Positions 48,786 through 57,466 of a stretch of 64,000 bases of DNA are shown one piece after another. Below the pieces are notes generated by a model. It did not search any database. It saw nothing but the letters and a program-made list of their open reading frames with translations, and was not told the origin of the DNA. Source of the DNA: Sva-07 sp963741755 (GTDB taxonomy: Bacteria > Actinomycetota > Acidimicrobiia > Acidimicrobiales > Ilumatobacteraceae). A program made the position numbers and the translations under genes. Numbering within the stretch: position 1 is the stretch's first letter; the number at the start of each line of letters is the position of its first letter. Location of the stretch: NCBI GenBank assembly GCA_963741755.1, contig CAVUJG010000002.1, positions 248,001 to 312,000 of the forward strand, written 5' to 3'.

Positions 48786-50420
48786 GTGACCGACAACCGC
48801 AAGATCTGGCGTGACGCGTTCGACGACTCCAAGCTGCGCGAGGGTCGATTCACCACGATGTCGGGCGTCCCACTCGAACCGGTGTACGGACCCGACGACG
48901 GCGAATTCCCCGGCGTCTACCCGTACACACGCGGTCCGTATGCGTCGATGTACCGGTCTCGGCTGTGGACCATGCGCATGTTCGCCGGGTTCGGCACCGC
49001 CGAGGACACCAACTGGCGCTTCAAGGAGATCATCAAGTCCGGCGGCGACGGCCTGTCGACAGCCTTCGACATGCCGACCCTGCTCGGACTCGACTCCGAC
49101 GATCCGATGTCGCTCGGCGAGGTCGGGCGCTGCGGCGTGGCCATCGACACGCTCGCCGACATGGAGGATCTCTACGCCGGCATCGACCTCGGCGGCATCA
49201 CCACGTCGATGACGATCAACAGCCCGGCGGCGCCGATCTTCGCGATGTTCGTCGCCCAGGCCGAGAAGGCCGGCGTGCACCGCGCTCGGCTCGGCGGCAC
49301 GCTGCAGAACGACATCTTGAAGGAGTACCAGGCGCAGAAGGAGTTCGTCTTCCCGCCGCGTCAGTCGATGCGACTCGTGCGCGACACGATCTCGTTCACC
49401 GCCGCCGAAATGCCCCGGTGGCACTCGATCTCGATCTCCGGTTACCACATCCGCGAGGCCGGCTCGACCGCAGCCGAGGAGCTGGCGTTCACCCTCGCCA
49501 ACGGGTTCGCGTACGTCGAGCTCGCGCTGCAAGCCGGCTTGCCGATCGACACCTTCGCCCCCCGACTGAGCTTCTTCTTCAATGCTCACATCGACTTCTT
49601 CGAGGAGATCGCCAAGCTGCGTGCTGCTCGCCGGATCTGGGCGCGCTGGATGAAGGAGCGCTACGGCGCCCAGCTCGAACGTTCGATGCAGCTGCGTTTC
49701 CACACGCAGACCGCTGGGGTGTCGCTCACCGCTCAGCAGCCCGAGGTCAACATCGTGCGCACCGCGATCGAGGCGCTCGCCGGGGTGCTCGGTGGCACGC
49801 AGTCGCTGCACACCAACTCGATGGACGAGGCGCTCGCGCTGCCCACCGAGAAGGCGGCGCGCATCGCCTTGCGCACCCAGCAGGTGATCGCCCACGAGAC
49901 CAACGTCACCCACGTCGCCGATCCGCTCGGCGGGTCGTACTTCGTCGAGGAACTCACCGACGAGATGGAACGTCAGGCCGAGGAGATCTTCGCCACGCTC
50001 GACGAGTTCGGCGACGGCTCGCTGCTCGACGGGGTGATCAAGGGCATCGACGAGAACTGGTTCCAGGGCCGCATCGCCGATTCCGCGTACGAACTCGAGC
50101 GGATGTTCAATTCGGGCGAGCGCGTGATCGTCGGAGTGTCGGGATTCAAGGAGGGCAACGATGACGACGACCTCGACATCCTGCGTATCTCGAACGAGGA
50201 CGAGACCCGTCAGCGCAAGCGGCTCGACGCCATCCGCCACGACCGCGACCAGGCAACGGTCGACGCCGTTCTCACCAAGCTCCGCGCCGAGGCCGCCGAC
50301 CCCGAGGTCAACCTGATGCCCACGTTGATCGAGGCATCCCAGGTCTACGCCACACTCGGCGAGATGATGGGTGCCATGGCCGACGTGTTCGGTCGCTACA
50401 CCGAAGTCCCCGTCATCTGA
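48786..50420 (+). CDS. icmA: Acyl-CoA mutase large subunit, isobutyryl-CoA mutase type
   Basis: 544-residue adenosylcobalamin-dependent mutase large subunit without its own B12 domain. The position of MCM Tyr89 is Phe (RMFAGFGTAEDTN) and that of MCM Arg207 is Gln (QNDILKEYQAQKEF, ten residues after the conserved Gln). Phe/Gln is the published signature of isobutyryl-CoA mutase, against Tyr/Arg in methylmalonyl-CoA mutase and Ile in 2-hydroxyisobutyryl-CoA mutase. SGYHIREAG holds the conserved substrate His. Would interconvert isobutyryl- and n-butyryl-CoA. GTG 48786. The B12 subunit gene follows after 14 bp. Confidence 0.85.
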   Translation: MTDNRKIWRDAFDDSKLREGRFTTMSGVPLEPVYGPDDGEFPGVYPYTRGPYASMYRSRLWTMRMFAGFGTAEDTNWRFKEIIKSGGDGLSTAFDMPTLLGLDSDDPMSLGEVGRCGVAIDTLADMEDLYAGIDLGGITTSMTINSPAAPIFAMFVAQAEKAGVHRARLGGTLQNDILKEYQAQKEFVFPPRQSMRLVRDTISFTAAEMPRWHSISISGYHIREAGSTAAEELAFTLANGFAYVELALQAGLPIDTFAPRLSFFFNAHIDFFEEIAKLRAARRIWARWMKERYGAQLERSMQLRFHTQTAGVSLTAQQPEVNIVRTAIEALAGVLGGTQSLHTNSMDEALALPTEKAARIALRTQQVIAHETNVTHVADPLGGSYFVEELTDEMERQAEEIFATLDEFGDGSLLDGVIKGIDENWFQGRIADSAYELERMFNSGERVIVGVSGFKEGNDDDDLDILRISNEDETRQRKRLDAIRHDRDQATVDAVLTKLRAEAADPEVNLMPTLIEASQVYATLGEMMGAMADVFGRYTEVPVI

Positions 50421-50434
50421 GCATCGAGGCCAAC

Positions 50435-50821
50435 ATGAGTGAACGCATACTCGTCGCCAAGGTCGGCCTGGACGGCCACGACCGCGGCATCAAGGTGGTC
50501 GCCCGCATCCTGCGTGACGCGGGCTACGAAGTGATCTACACCGGGCTGTTCCAGACACCCCAGACCGTCGCCGCAGCTGCCGTCGACGAGGACGTCGATG
50601 CGATCGGATTGTCGATGCTCTCGGGCGCCCACATGACCCTCGCGCCGCTCGTCGTCGACGAGGTGCGCAAGTTGGGCAGCGAGATCCCCGTCGTCGTCGG
50701 TGGCATCGTGCCCAACCAAGACGTCGAGCCGTTGATGGCCGCCGGCATCGCCGCGGTGATCACCCCGGGCGCCAGCGCCGACCAGGTCGTCGAGACCATG
50801 CGCAGCGTCCTCGCCGACTGA
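50435..50821 (+). CDS. icmB: B12-binding small subunit of acyl-CoA mutase
   Basis: 128-residue Rossmann-like cobalamin domain. Base-off/His-on motif KVGLDGHDRGIKV (DxHxxG), later LSMLSGAHM (SxL) and VVVGGIVP (GG). Same length and order as the C-terminal B12 domain of methylmalonyl-CoA mutase and as IcmB. It follows the large subunit by 14 bp and would form the holoenzyme with it. Confidence 0.92.
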   Translation: MSERILVAKVGLDGHDRGIKVVARILRDAGYEVIYTGLFQTPQTVAAAAVDEDVDAIGLSMLSGAHMTLAPLVVDEVRKLGSEIPVVVGGIVPNQDVEPLMAAGIAAVITPGASADQVVETMRSVLAD

Positions 50822-50826
50822 TCGAA

Positions 50827-50888
50827 GTTCCCAGAGCCCGGGCCTCGGGGAACCACGCTGGTTCCCGGAGACCTGGGCTTGGGGAACC
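50827..50888. repeat. Paired hairpin units between convergent genes
   Basis: Left unit 50827-50854 (GTTCCC ... GGGGAACC around an AGAGCCCGGGCCTC core) and right unit 50860-50888 (GGTTCCC ... GGGGAACC). Each unit is an inverted repeat and the two are also imperfect inverses of each other. They lie between the end of the B12 subunit gene and the end of the minus-strand SDR gene. Confidence 0.7.
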
Positions 50889-50903
50889 ACCTGCTGCAAA
50901 TCG

Positions 50904-51716
50904 TCAGGCGCGGCGGGCGTACTTGGCCGGGGAGCGGCCGTGCTCGTCGACGAGGCCGAACTCGTCGCCGAGGTCCTCGACCCACTGGATCGAGCCCGAC
51001 CGCTCCATCAGGTCGGGTGCCGTGGCCAGGGCGGCGACACTGCGGCCGACGACCAGCGGAGTCTGCGCACCGTCCATGTCGGTGTCGCGCTTGCCCGACC
51101 ACTCGACGATGAACTCCGTCGACACGGTGCCCGGGTAGAGCGTCACGACGGCAACACCCTTCGGTTCGAGCTCGATCGCCATGTCGGCGCCGAGCCGGTC
51201 GAGGCCCGCCTTGCCGGCGCCGTACGACGAACTGAAGTGATAGGTCTGACCACCGGGCGATGAGATGTTGCAGATGAAGGCGCCCGGACCGGCGGCGAAA
51301 AGCAGCGGTGCCGCGTGCCACGACGCCACGTAGTGGGCACGCAGTCCGATGCCGACCTGGTCGTCCCAGATCGAGATCGGATGGTCCCAGAACCCGCCAC
51401 CCCATGCCGGCGGGTCGGGGATCTTGTAGACGTTGTTGACCAGGATGTCGAGCTTGCCGTGGTCGGTTCGAACCCGTTCGAAGAGTCCGGCGATCTGGGC
51501 ATCGTCGCCGTGGTCGACCTGCACGGCGACTCCGTGACCACCGGCTTCGTCGACGAGTTCGGCCGTCCGGTCGATCGTGAGTTCACCCGAACCGGTGCTG
51601 CGACCCGTGATGTACACCGTGGCCCCGAGCTCGCCGAGTGCAACCGCTGTCCCACGGCCGATCCCACGGCTCGACCCCGTGACGACGGCGATCTTGCCTT
51701 CCAGCGGGCCGGCCAT
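50904..51716 (-). CDS. SDR-family oxidoreductase
   Basis: 270-residue short-chain dehydrogenase. Cofactor motif VVTGSSRGIGRGTA, LDILVNNVY (NNxx), catalytic Ser in ICNISSPGGQTYHF, YGAGK (YxxxK). Its GxxG pattern and the TGRSTG loop suggest NADP preference. TGATG overlap with the P450 gene upstream (one shared base) couples them, so it may act on the P450 product (alcohol to ketone). Confidence 0.92.
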   Translation of the reverse strand: MAGPLEGKIAVVTGSSRGIGRGTAVALGELGATVYITGRSTGSGELTIDRTAELVDEAGGHGVAVQVDHGDDAQIAGLFERVRTDHGKLDILVNNVYKIPDPPAWGGGFWDHPISIWDDQVGIGLRAHYVASWHAAPLLFAAGPGAFICNISSPGGQTYHFSSSYGAGKAGLDRLGADMAIELEPKGVAVVTLYPGTVSTEFIVEWSGKRDTDMDGAQTPLVVGRSVAALATAPDLMERSGSIQWVEDLGDEFGLVDEHGRSPAKYARRA

Positions 51717-52981
51717 CAGGCGGCACCCGCCGGGACGACGTCGACGTCGAGCCGCGTGAGCCCTCGCAACAGGAAGCTCGGGAAGTACTGGAACTCGTTG
51801 GTCTCCGACAGGGTGAAGCTGTCCAGGCGGCTGGCGAGTTCCTCCAGCGCCACCTTGCCCTCGAGCCGCGACAGCGCTGCGCCGAGGCAGAAGTGGATGC
51901 CCTTGCCGAACGCGAGGTGGTCGCGCAGGTTGTCACGGTCGGGATCGAAGCCGTCCGGTTCCGGATACAGCGACTCGTCCCGGTTGGCCGAGGCGAACAC
52001 GATCACGAGTCGGGCGCCCTGTGGGATGTGAACGCCTCCCAGCTCGTGGTCCTTGGTCGAGATGCGGAACATGCCCTGCGTCGGCGTGGAGAGTCGCAGC
52101 GCCTCCTCGATGATCTTGGGCGCCCGGCTGGGGTCCTGCTTCAGCTGGGTCCACTCGTCCGGATTCTCCGCCAGCAGCCGCATCGTCTCGGTGAGCAGCT
52201 TCGTGGTGGTCTCGTTGCCGGCGACAAGCAGCTGCTGGATGATGCTCAGCATCTCGGGAACGTCGAGTTCACGCTTGTCGGTGACGTCGGGGTCGTCGTC
52301 GTCGATCCGCGCATTCAGCAATGCGGTCAGCAGATCATCCTGCGGTTCGGTGCGGCGACGATCGAGTTCGGCAGCGAAGTAGTGCTGGAACTCGTTGACG
52401 CCGAGCTCGGCTTCGAGGCGTTGTTCGAGCGTGATGTTCGTGCCGATTCCGGCGATCGAATCATCGGACCAGCGTTTGAAGTCGGCCAATCGCGAATCAG
52501 GCACGTTGAGTGCATGGGCGATCACCTCGACGGGCAACGGAACACCGAACTGCTCGACGAACTCGATGCGACCCGAGTCGATCCACGAGTCGATCAATCG
52601 TGTGGTGATCGAGCGGATCACCGGTTCGAGCTCGGCGATCACCTTCGGCGTGAACGCCTTCGACACCAACCGCCGGTACCTGGTGTGGTCGGGCATGTCG
52701 GCGGTGAGCATCGTCGGCACCCGCGGGTAGCCGTCGGCCATCACTTCGGACATCTTGGCGCGAGCGTCTGACGGCAACGGCATGCTTGCACCACCGAACA
52801 ACGACGAGTACGTCGCGGGATCTCGTAGCACCTGCATGACGAGTTCGTGGTTGGTGACGAGATACATCCCGACGGACTCGATCAGCATCACCGGCTGCTC
52901 ATCACGCATCTGCGCGTAGTGCGGGAACGGACACTGCATCGAGGCCGGGTCGAACGGATTGAACGTGGCGAGGTCGGTCAT
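51716..52981 (-). CDS. Cytochrome P450
   Basis: 421-residue soluble actinobacterial P450 (CYP125/CYP107-like order). I-helix LLVAGNETTTK (acid-alcohol pair replaced by Glu-Thr), ExxR in EEALRLSTP, meander PDGFDPDRDN, heme ligand FGKGIHFCLGAALSRLEG with the axial Cys. Strong AAGGAG Shine-Dalgarno 6-7 bp before ATG 52981. It follows the F420-type oxidoreductase gene after 40 bp. No ferredoxin gene is adjacent. Substrate unknown. Confidence 0.95.
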   Translation of the reverse strand: MTDLATFNPFDPASMQCPFPHYAQMRDEQPVMLIESVGMYLVTNHELVMQVLRDPATYSSLFGGASMPLPSDARAKMSEVMADGYPRVPTMLTADMPDHTRYRRLVSKAFTPKVIAELEPVIRSITTRLIDSWIDSGRIEFVEQFGVPLPVEVIAHALNVPDSRLADFKRWSDDSIAGIGTNITLEQRLEAELGVNEFQHYFAAELDRRRTEPQDDLLTALLNARIDDDDPDVTDKRELDVPEMLSIIQQLLVAGNETTTKLLTETMRLLAENPDEWTQLKQDPSRAPKIIEEALRLSTPTQGMFRISTKDHELGGVHIPQGARLVIVFASANRDESLYPEPDGFDPDRDNLRDHLAFGKGIHFCLGAALSRLEGKVALEELASRLDSFTLSETNEFQYFPSFLLRGLTRLDVDVVPAGAA

Positions 52982-53021
52982 TCGGAACTCCTTGACGATC
53001 GGGCGAGGCGGTGGGCGGAAC

Positions 53022-54110
53022 TCACAGTTCGGACAGGACGTTCTTGAGCATCGGCAACTCCATGCCACGGGCCATGATCTCGTCCATACCGCCGACGACG
53101 CCGGTGATGTTGGCGAGCACGACGTGTTCGAGGCCGTTGCGGGCGTAGCCCTCGAACTGCGAGGCGAGTTCCTCGACGTTGCCGACGAAGAGCACCTCGC
53201 ACACCATCTCGAACGGGATCGTGTGGGCGAGATCGCGCAGCTCGTCGGCGTCGAGGTCGTGGATGATCACATCGACGAACCCCTTCGAATCGTTGCCGAG
53301 TGGGTGCTGGAGCCCGTGGGCTTCCCACATGTGCCCCATGGCGAACAGCCCGAAGAGCTTGCCGAGCGGCTCACGCTCGAACATCTCCGCGGCGGCATCA
53401 CGGCTCTCGGCGAACAGCACGAACGGCAGCAGCGAATTCTCCGGTGCAGGGCGCCCAGCGGCGGCAGCGTGATCGGCGATGATCTGACGCTTCGCGCCGT
53501 ATTCCTCGGGCTTCATCCACCATGCGGGAATCCAGCCGTCGCCGTATTCGCCGGTCAGCCGCAGCATGCGCGGGCCGTGGCCGGCGACCCACACCGGAGG
53601 GCTGCCGCGGCCCTCCGCCTGGAGCGGCAATCCCATTCGTCCGACGCCGCCGTCGGCCATCACGCCGTGGTCCAGCAACGATCGCAGGTCGCGAAGGACG
53701 TCTTCGAGAATCGACACGGGCTTGTCGAACGGGTACCCGAACGGGAGCAGACTCTCGGCCTCGCCTGATCCGATCCCGAGGATGAAACCGCCCGGGTTGA
53801 GGTCGTTGAGCGTGAGGGCGGTGCGAGCCAGGTCGGCGGCGCCACGTCGAGTCGCGTCGGTCACCGAGATGCCGAACGGGCGATCGGTCATCGTGCCGAC
53901 CACGGCGCCGTAGCAGAAGGGGTCGTAGAACGCGTCGGGGTCGGCAGCAAGGTCGGACAGCGGGATCTCGCTCCACAGCTCCGGGTGGAACACGCCGAGG
54001 ATGTGGTCTGGCGACCAGTACGAGTCGAACCCGACCTGCTCGTAGACCTCGAGCATCTGTGCGGTGCTCCCGAAGGGGAACTGCGACGGGAGATTGATTC
54101 CGACCTTCAT
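53022..54110 (-). CDS. LLM-class (F420-dependent-type) oxidoreductase
   Basis: 362-residue luciferase-like TIM barrel. VGINLPSQFPF start, SYWSPDHILGVFHPE, FGISVTDATRRGAADLARTALTLNDLNPGGFILGIGSGEAESLLPFG (typical cofactor block), PPVWVAGHGPRMLRLTGEYGDGWIPAWW. The family uses F420 or FMN; this sequence has the F420-dependent reductase/dehydrogenase character. Intact. Lies upstream of the P450 on the same strand. Confidence 0.92.
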   Translation of the reverse strand: MKVGINLPSQFPFGSTAQMLEVYEQVGFDSYWSPDHILGVFHPELWSEIPLSDLAADPDAFYDPFCYGAVVGTMTDRPFGISVTDATRRGAADLARTALTLNDLNPGGFILGIGSGEAESLLPFGYPFDKPVSILEDVLRDLRSLLDHGVMADGGVGRMGLPLQAEGRGSPPVWVAGHGPRMLRLTGEYGDGWIPAWWMKPEEYGAKRQIIADHAAAAGRPAPENSLLPFVLFAESRDAAAEMFEREPLGKLFGLFAMGHMWEAHGLQHPLGNDSKGFVDVIIHDLDADELRDLAHTIPFEMVCEVLFVGNVEELASQFEGYARNGLEHVVLANITGVVGGMDEIMARGMELPMLKNVLSEL

Positions 54111-54160
54111 GTGGTGAGTTCCATTCCGTGTGTTGATGTGGGTCGGGAGGGTTGATCACG

Positions 54161-55136
54161 TCAGGTGCCCGCGAGGCGTTCGACGATGGGGGCGACCGAT
54201 GCGCCTGCGGCACGGCCGCTGAACGTCACGTAGGAGATGCCATAGCGTTCGCGTCGTTCGACCAGCTGGTCGCAGATCGAGTCGATCGACCCGATCAAGG
54301 CTGTGCGGGTGGACGCCGAGCGCATCGGGTGCGAGGGCACATGCGGGCGCCATCTTGGCGAGCGTCTCGTCGCGCTGGTCGGTGACGACGGTGAAATAGG
54401 CGGCGATCTCGAGTTCGAGGTCGCCGAACCGATCGCCGGCGCCGTCGCGGATCCAGCCGATCTTCTCCTCGGTCAGCTCAGCGGTGCCGCTCCCGAAGCC
54501 GTCGGGGCCCAGCTTGCCCGGCAGAGTTGTTGAAATTGAGGCTGACGATGTCGGCCTCGCGACCTGCGATGCCGAGCATCGCGTCGGGCCCCGCCTCCGA
54601 TCATGATCGGTGGGGCGCCGTTGGCTGGTTTCGGCAACCCTCGAATCCCGAGGCGTGTGACGTGCTCGCCCGGATACTCGACGAGACCCTCGCCGAAATG
54701 TGCTCGGAGCAGTGCGATGGTTTCCTCGAGTCGATCGAGTCGTACGCCGGGGCGGTCCCATGGCAACACCCATCGCCTCGTACTCCGACTTGGAGCCATC
54801 CAGCGCCGAGTCCGAGTTCGAGTCGCCCTCGGAGAAGAAGTCGAGCGTCGCCATCTCCTTTGCGAACATCACCGGCTGGCGATAGTCGACGCAGAACACG
54901 CGAGCACCGACCTTGATCGTGCTGGTCGCTTCGATCGCGACCGCCATCGCTGGGACCGCAGCGACGTCCTGCACCGGATGATTGGCGGCCGACTAGCGCC
55001 GGGCCCGGTCCGATGACGTGATCGGCAACGCTGAACGTGCTGAACCCGTGGTCTTCGGCCCACCGCGCCTGATCGCGCCAGTCCTAGGGCTCGACGCGGA
55101 GTAGCTCTGGACGCCGAAGCGAAACGGCCGAGTCAT
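54161..55136 (-). pseudogene. Second LLM-class oxidoreductase, heavily frameshifted
   Basis: Pieces of one luciferase-like protein occur in order but in changing frames: MTRPFRFGVQSYS; DWRDQARWAEDHGFSTFSVADHVIGPGPAL; VAIEATSTIKVGARVFCVDYRQPVMFAKEMATLDFFSEG; RLDRLEETIALLRAHFGEGLVEY; ANGAPPIMIGGG; KLGPDGFGSGTAELTEEKIGW; YVTFSGRAAGASVAPIVERLAGT. At least eight single-base changes, both gains and losses, are needed; examples are a missing C in GAGGGCGACTC and an extra G in the CAAGTCGG that follows. This is denser than anywhere else and includes losses, so true decay is possible here, although bad sequence is as likely. Confidence 0.6.
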
Positions 55137-55227
55137 GTCGACGCCCGGTTCGATCGGCCGTCGTTCCCATTGCCACTCCCCCACGGTCGTTCGTTCGGAA
55201 TCGCAGACAGGCGTCCGCTGACATGGG

Positions 55228-55267
55228 AAACTAGCCGACGAGTTAGTTTACGGACGTACGGAAACTA
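55228..55267 (+). promoter_or_regulatory. Putative operator upstream of the molybdopterin oxidoreductase operon
   Basis: A 22-bp near-palindrome at 55245-55266: outer half-sites AGTTT/AAACT, inner CG pairs, centre ACGT, with four mismatched positions in two symmetric pairs. An overlapping AAACTA (55228-55233)/TAGTTT (55244-55249) inverted repeat and a GGAAACTA direct repeat (55226 and 55260) add to it. It ends 24 bp before the operon's ATG, as expected for a TetR-like repressor site. No regulator gene is next to it in the window. Confidence 0.5.
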
Positions 55268-55290
55268 CCGGGAAGCGACGGAGGGCTCGC

Positions 55291-57466
55291 ATGGCATCAC
55301 CTACTCCCACCACGTCAGGCGGCAGTTCGGGGGTCACGACGAAATCCACGTTCTGCCGGGTCTGCCACGCAAGTTGTCCGATGGAGGTCGACGTCGCCGA
55401 CAACCGGGTGATCGCCGTCCGCGGCGTCATGGACGACCCCCTCTTCGAGGGCTATACGTGCATCAAGGGCCGCCAGCTCCCCGACCAGATGGCCGACCCG
55501 AATCGCCTGCGCGCTCCCCTGCGTCGCCGACCCGACGGCACGTTCGAGGAGGTCTCGAGCCCCGAAGCCCTCGACGAGATCGCTTCCGAACTCCGCCGGA
55601 TCATCGACACCTATGGTCCGCGGGCGGTGGCCTCGTACACCGGTACCGGTGGGTACCAGAACTCGGTCGCTGTCGGCGCGGCCCGCGCGTTCCACCAGGG
55701 CATCGACTCGGTGTCGTTCTACACCTCGGTCACCATCGACCAACCGGCCAAAGGTCTCGCCGGATTCCGCCTCGGTGGCTGGGAGGCGGGCTACCAGAGC
55801 TTCACCGACTCCGACGTCCACATGGCGATCGGCTACAACTCGATGGTGTCGTCGTACGCCCCGATCGGCGGGCTGCAGGGCACCAACCCATTCGTGGTGA
55901 TGCGCCGCCGCAAGGCCGACGGCATGAAGTTGATCGTGATCGATCCGCGCCGCACCGAACTCGCGGCGTTCGCCGACATCCACCTGCAGGTCCGCCCAGG
56001 CGAGGACCCGACGTTGCTCGCCGGCATGATCCGCATCGTCCTCGACGAAGGCCTCCAGGACCACGAGTTCTGCGAGCGCTGGGTGAGTCAGCTCCCCGAG
56101 TTGGCGGCTGCCGTCGACGGGTTCACGCTCGACGTGGTCGCCGAACGGTGCCAACTCGATCCCGACGACGTGCTCGCTGCAGCTCGCATGTTCGCCGCCG
56201 GCCCGAAAGGCGTGGCCGGCACCGGTACCGGCCCCAACATGGCTGCGCATTCGAGTCTCACCGAGCACCTCACGGTGGTGCTCAACACGATTCTCGGACG
56301 CGTCAACCGCGAAGGCGACCTGTTGGAGAACGGTCTGCTGCTGTATCCGGAGATGCCGGTTCGCGCCCAGGTCACCCCACCGCGGTCGCCGACCAACGGA
56401 CCGCCGTCACGCATTCGCGGCTTGCGCGGCTACCGCGGCGAGATGCCCACTGCGGCGCTCGCCGAGGAGATCCTCACGCCCGGCGAAGGTCGCATCCGGG
56501 CACTGATCGTCAGCGGCGGCAACCCGGCGGTGGCCTTCCCCGACCAGGAACTGACGCTGCAGGCGCTCGCCGACCTCGAACTGCTGGTGGTCATCGACCA
56601 TCGGATGACACCGACAGCCGAGTTCGCTCACTACGTGGTGGCCCCGACGTTGTCGCTCGAGCGCGCCGACGTGCCGCACCTGATGGACCGCTGGTTCCGC
56701 CAGCCGTACACCAACTACACGGAGGCGATCGTCGAGCGTGACGGCGACGTGTTGAACGAGTGGGAGGTGTTCTGGGAGCTGGCCTCCCGGCTCGGCAGCG
56801 AACTGCCACTCCCCGGCGGGTCACCCGACATGTCCGTTCGCCCGGAGCACCGACGAGATCATCGACCGCACCTATGCCGGGTCGCGCATGCCGCTCGACG
56901 AGGTGCGTGTCAACCTGCGAACAGTGCATCCCGACATGCGGCAGGTCGCGCAGCCCGCCGACGAGGGAGCGACGGCGAAGTTCACGCCGGCTCCCGACGA
57001 CTTCATGGCCGAGCTGGCGGACTTCCTCGCCCAATCCACCCCGATGCTCGGCGACCTCGACGTGACCGACTACCCCTTCCGTCTGGTGAGCCGCCGCCTC
57101 AAGCACGTGCTCAACTCGACCGGCACCGAGCTGCCCGGTCTCGCCCGCAAGGGCACGACGAACCCGGCGTACATGCATCCCGACGACGTCACCGAGCTCG
57201 ACCTCGTGGCGGGCGACCTGGTCGAGATCACCTCGCCGCGTGCGTCGGTGGTCGGAGTGGTCGAGCCGTCCGACGACATCAAACGCGGTGTGATCTCGAT
57301 GGCACATTCGTGGGGCGGACGATCGCTCACCGACGAGAAGGTGCGCGACATCGGCACGCCGACCAGCCGGCTGGTCTCCGCCGACGTCGGCCACGATCCG
57401 GTCACCGGCATGGTCGTCTCCAGTGCGATTCCTGTGGCCGTGAGGAAAGCCGAGGCACCGGTGTGA
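55291..57466 (+). CDS. Molybdopterin (bis-MGD) oxidoreductase, one frameshift
   Basis: DMSO-reductase-superfamily enzyme, about 724 residues when repaired. N-terminal [4Fe-4S] cysteines CRVCHASCPMEVDV and YTCIKGR; MopB domain blocks GTGGYQNSV, AIGYNSM, VIDPRRTELAAFADIHLQVRPGEDPTLLAGM, GTGTGPNMAAHSS, ALIVSGGNPAVAFPD; C-terminal molydopterin-binding domain NPAYMHPDDVTELDLVAGDLVEI. No Tat signal is visible, so cytoplasmic. The frame changes at 56844-56845; removing one G restores VRPSTDEIIDRTYAGSRMPL. Formate, nitrate or other substrate cannot be decided. The GTG of the Rieske gene overlaps its stop. Confidence 0.88.
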
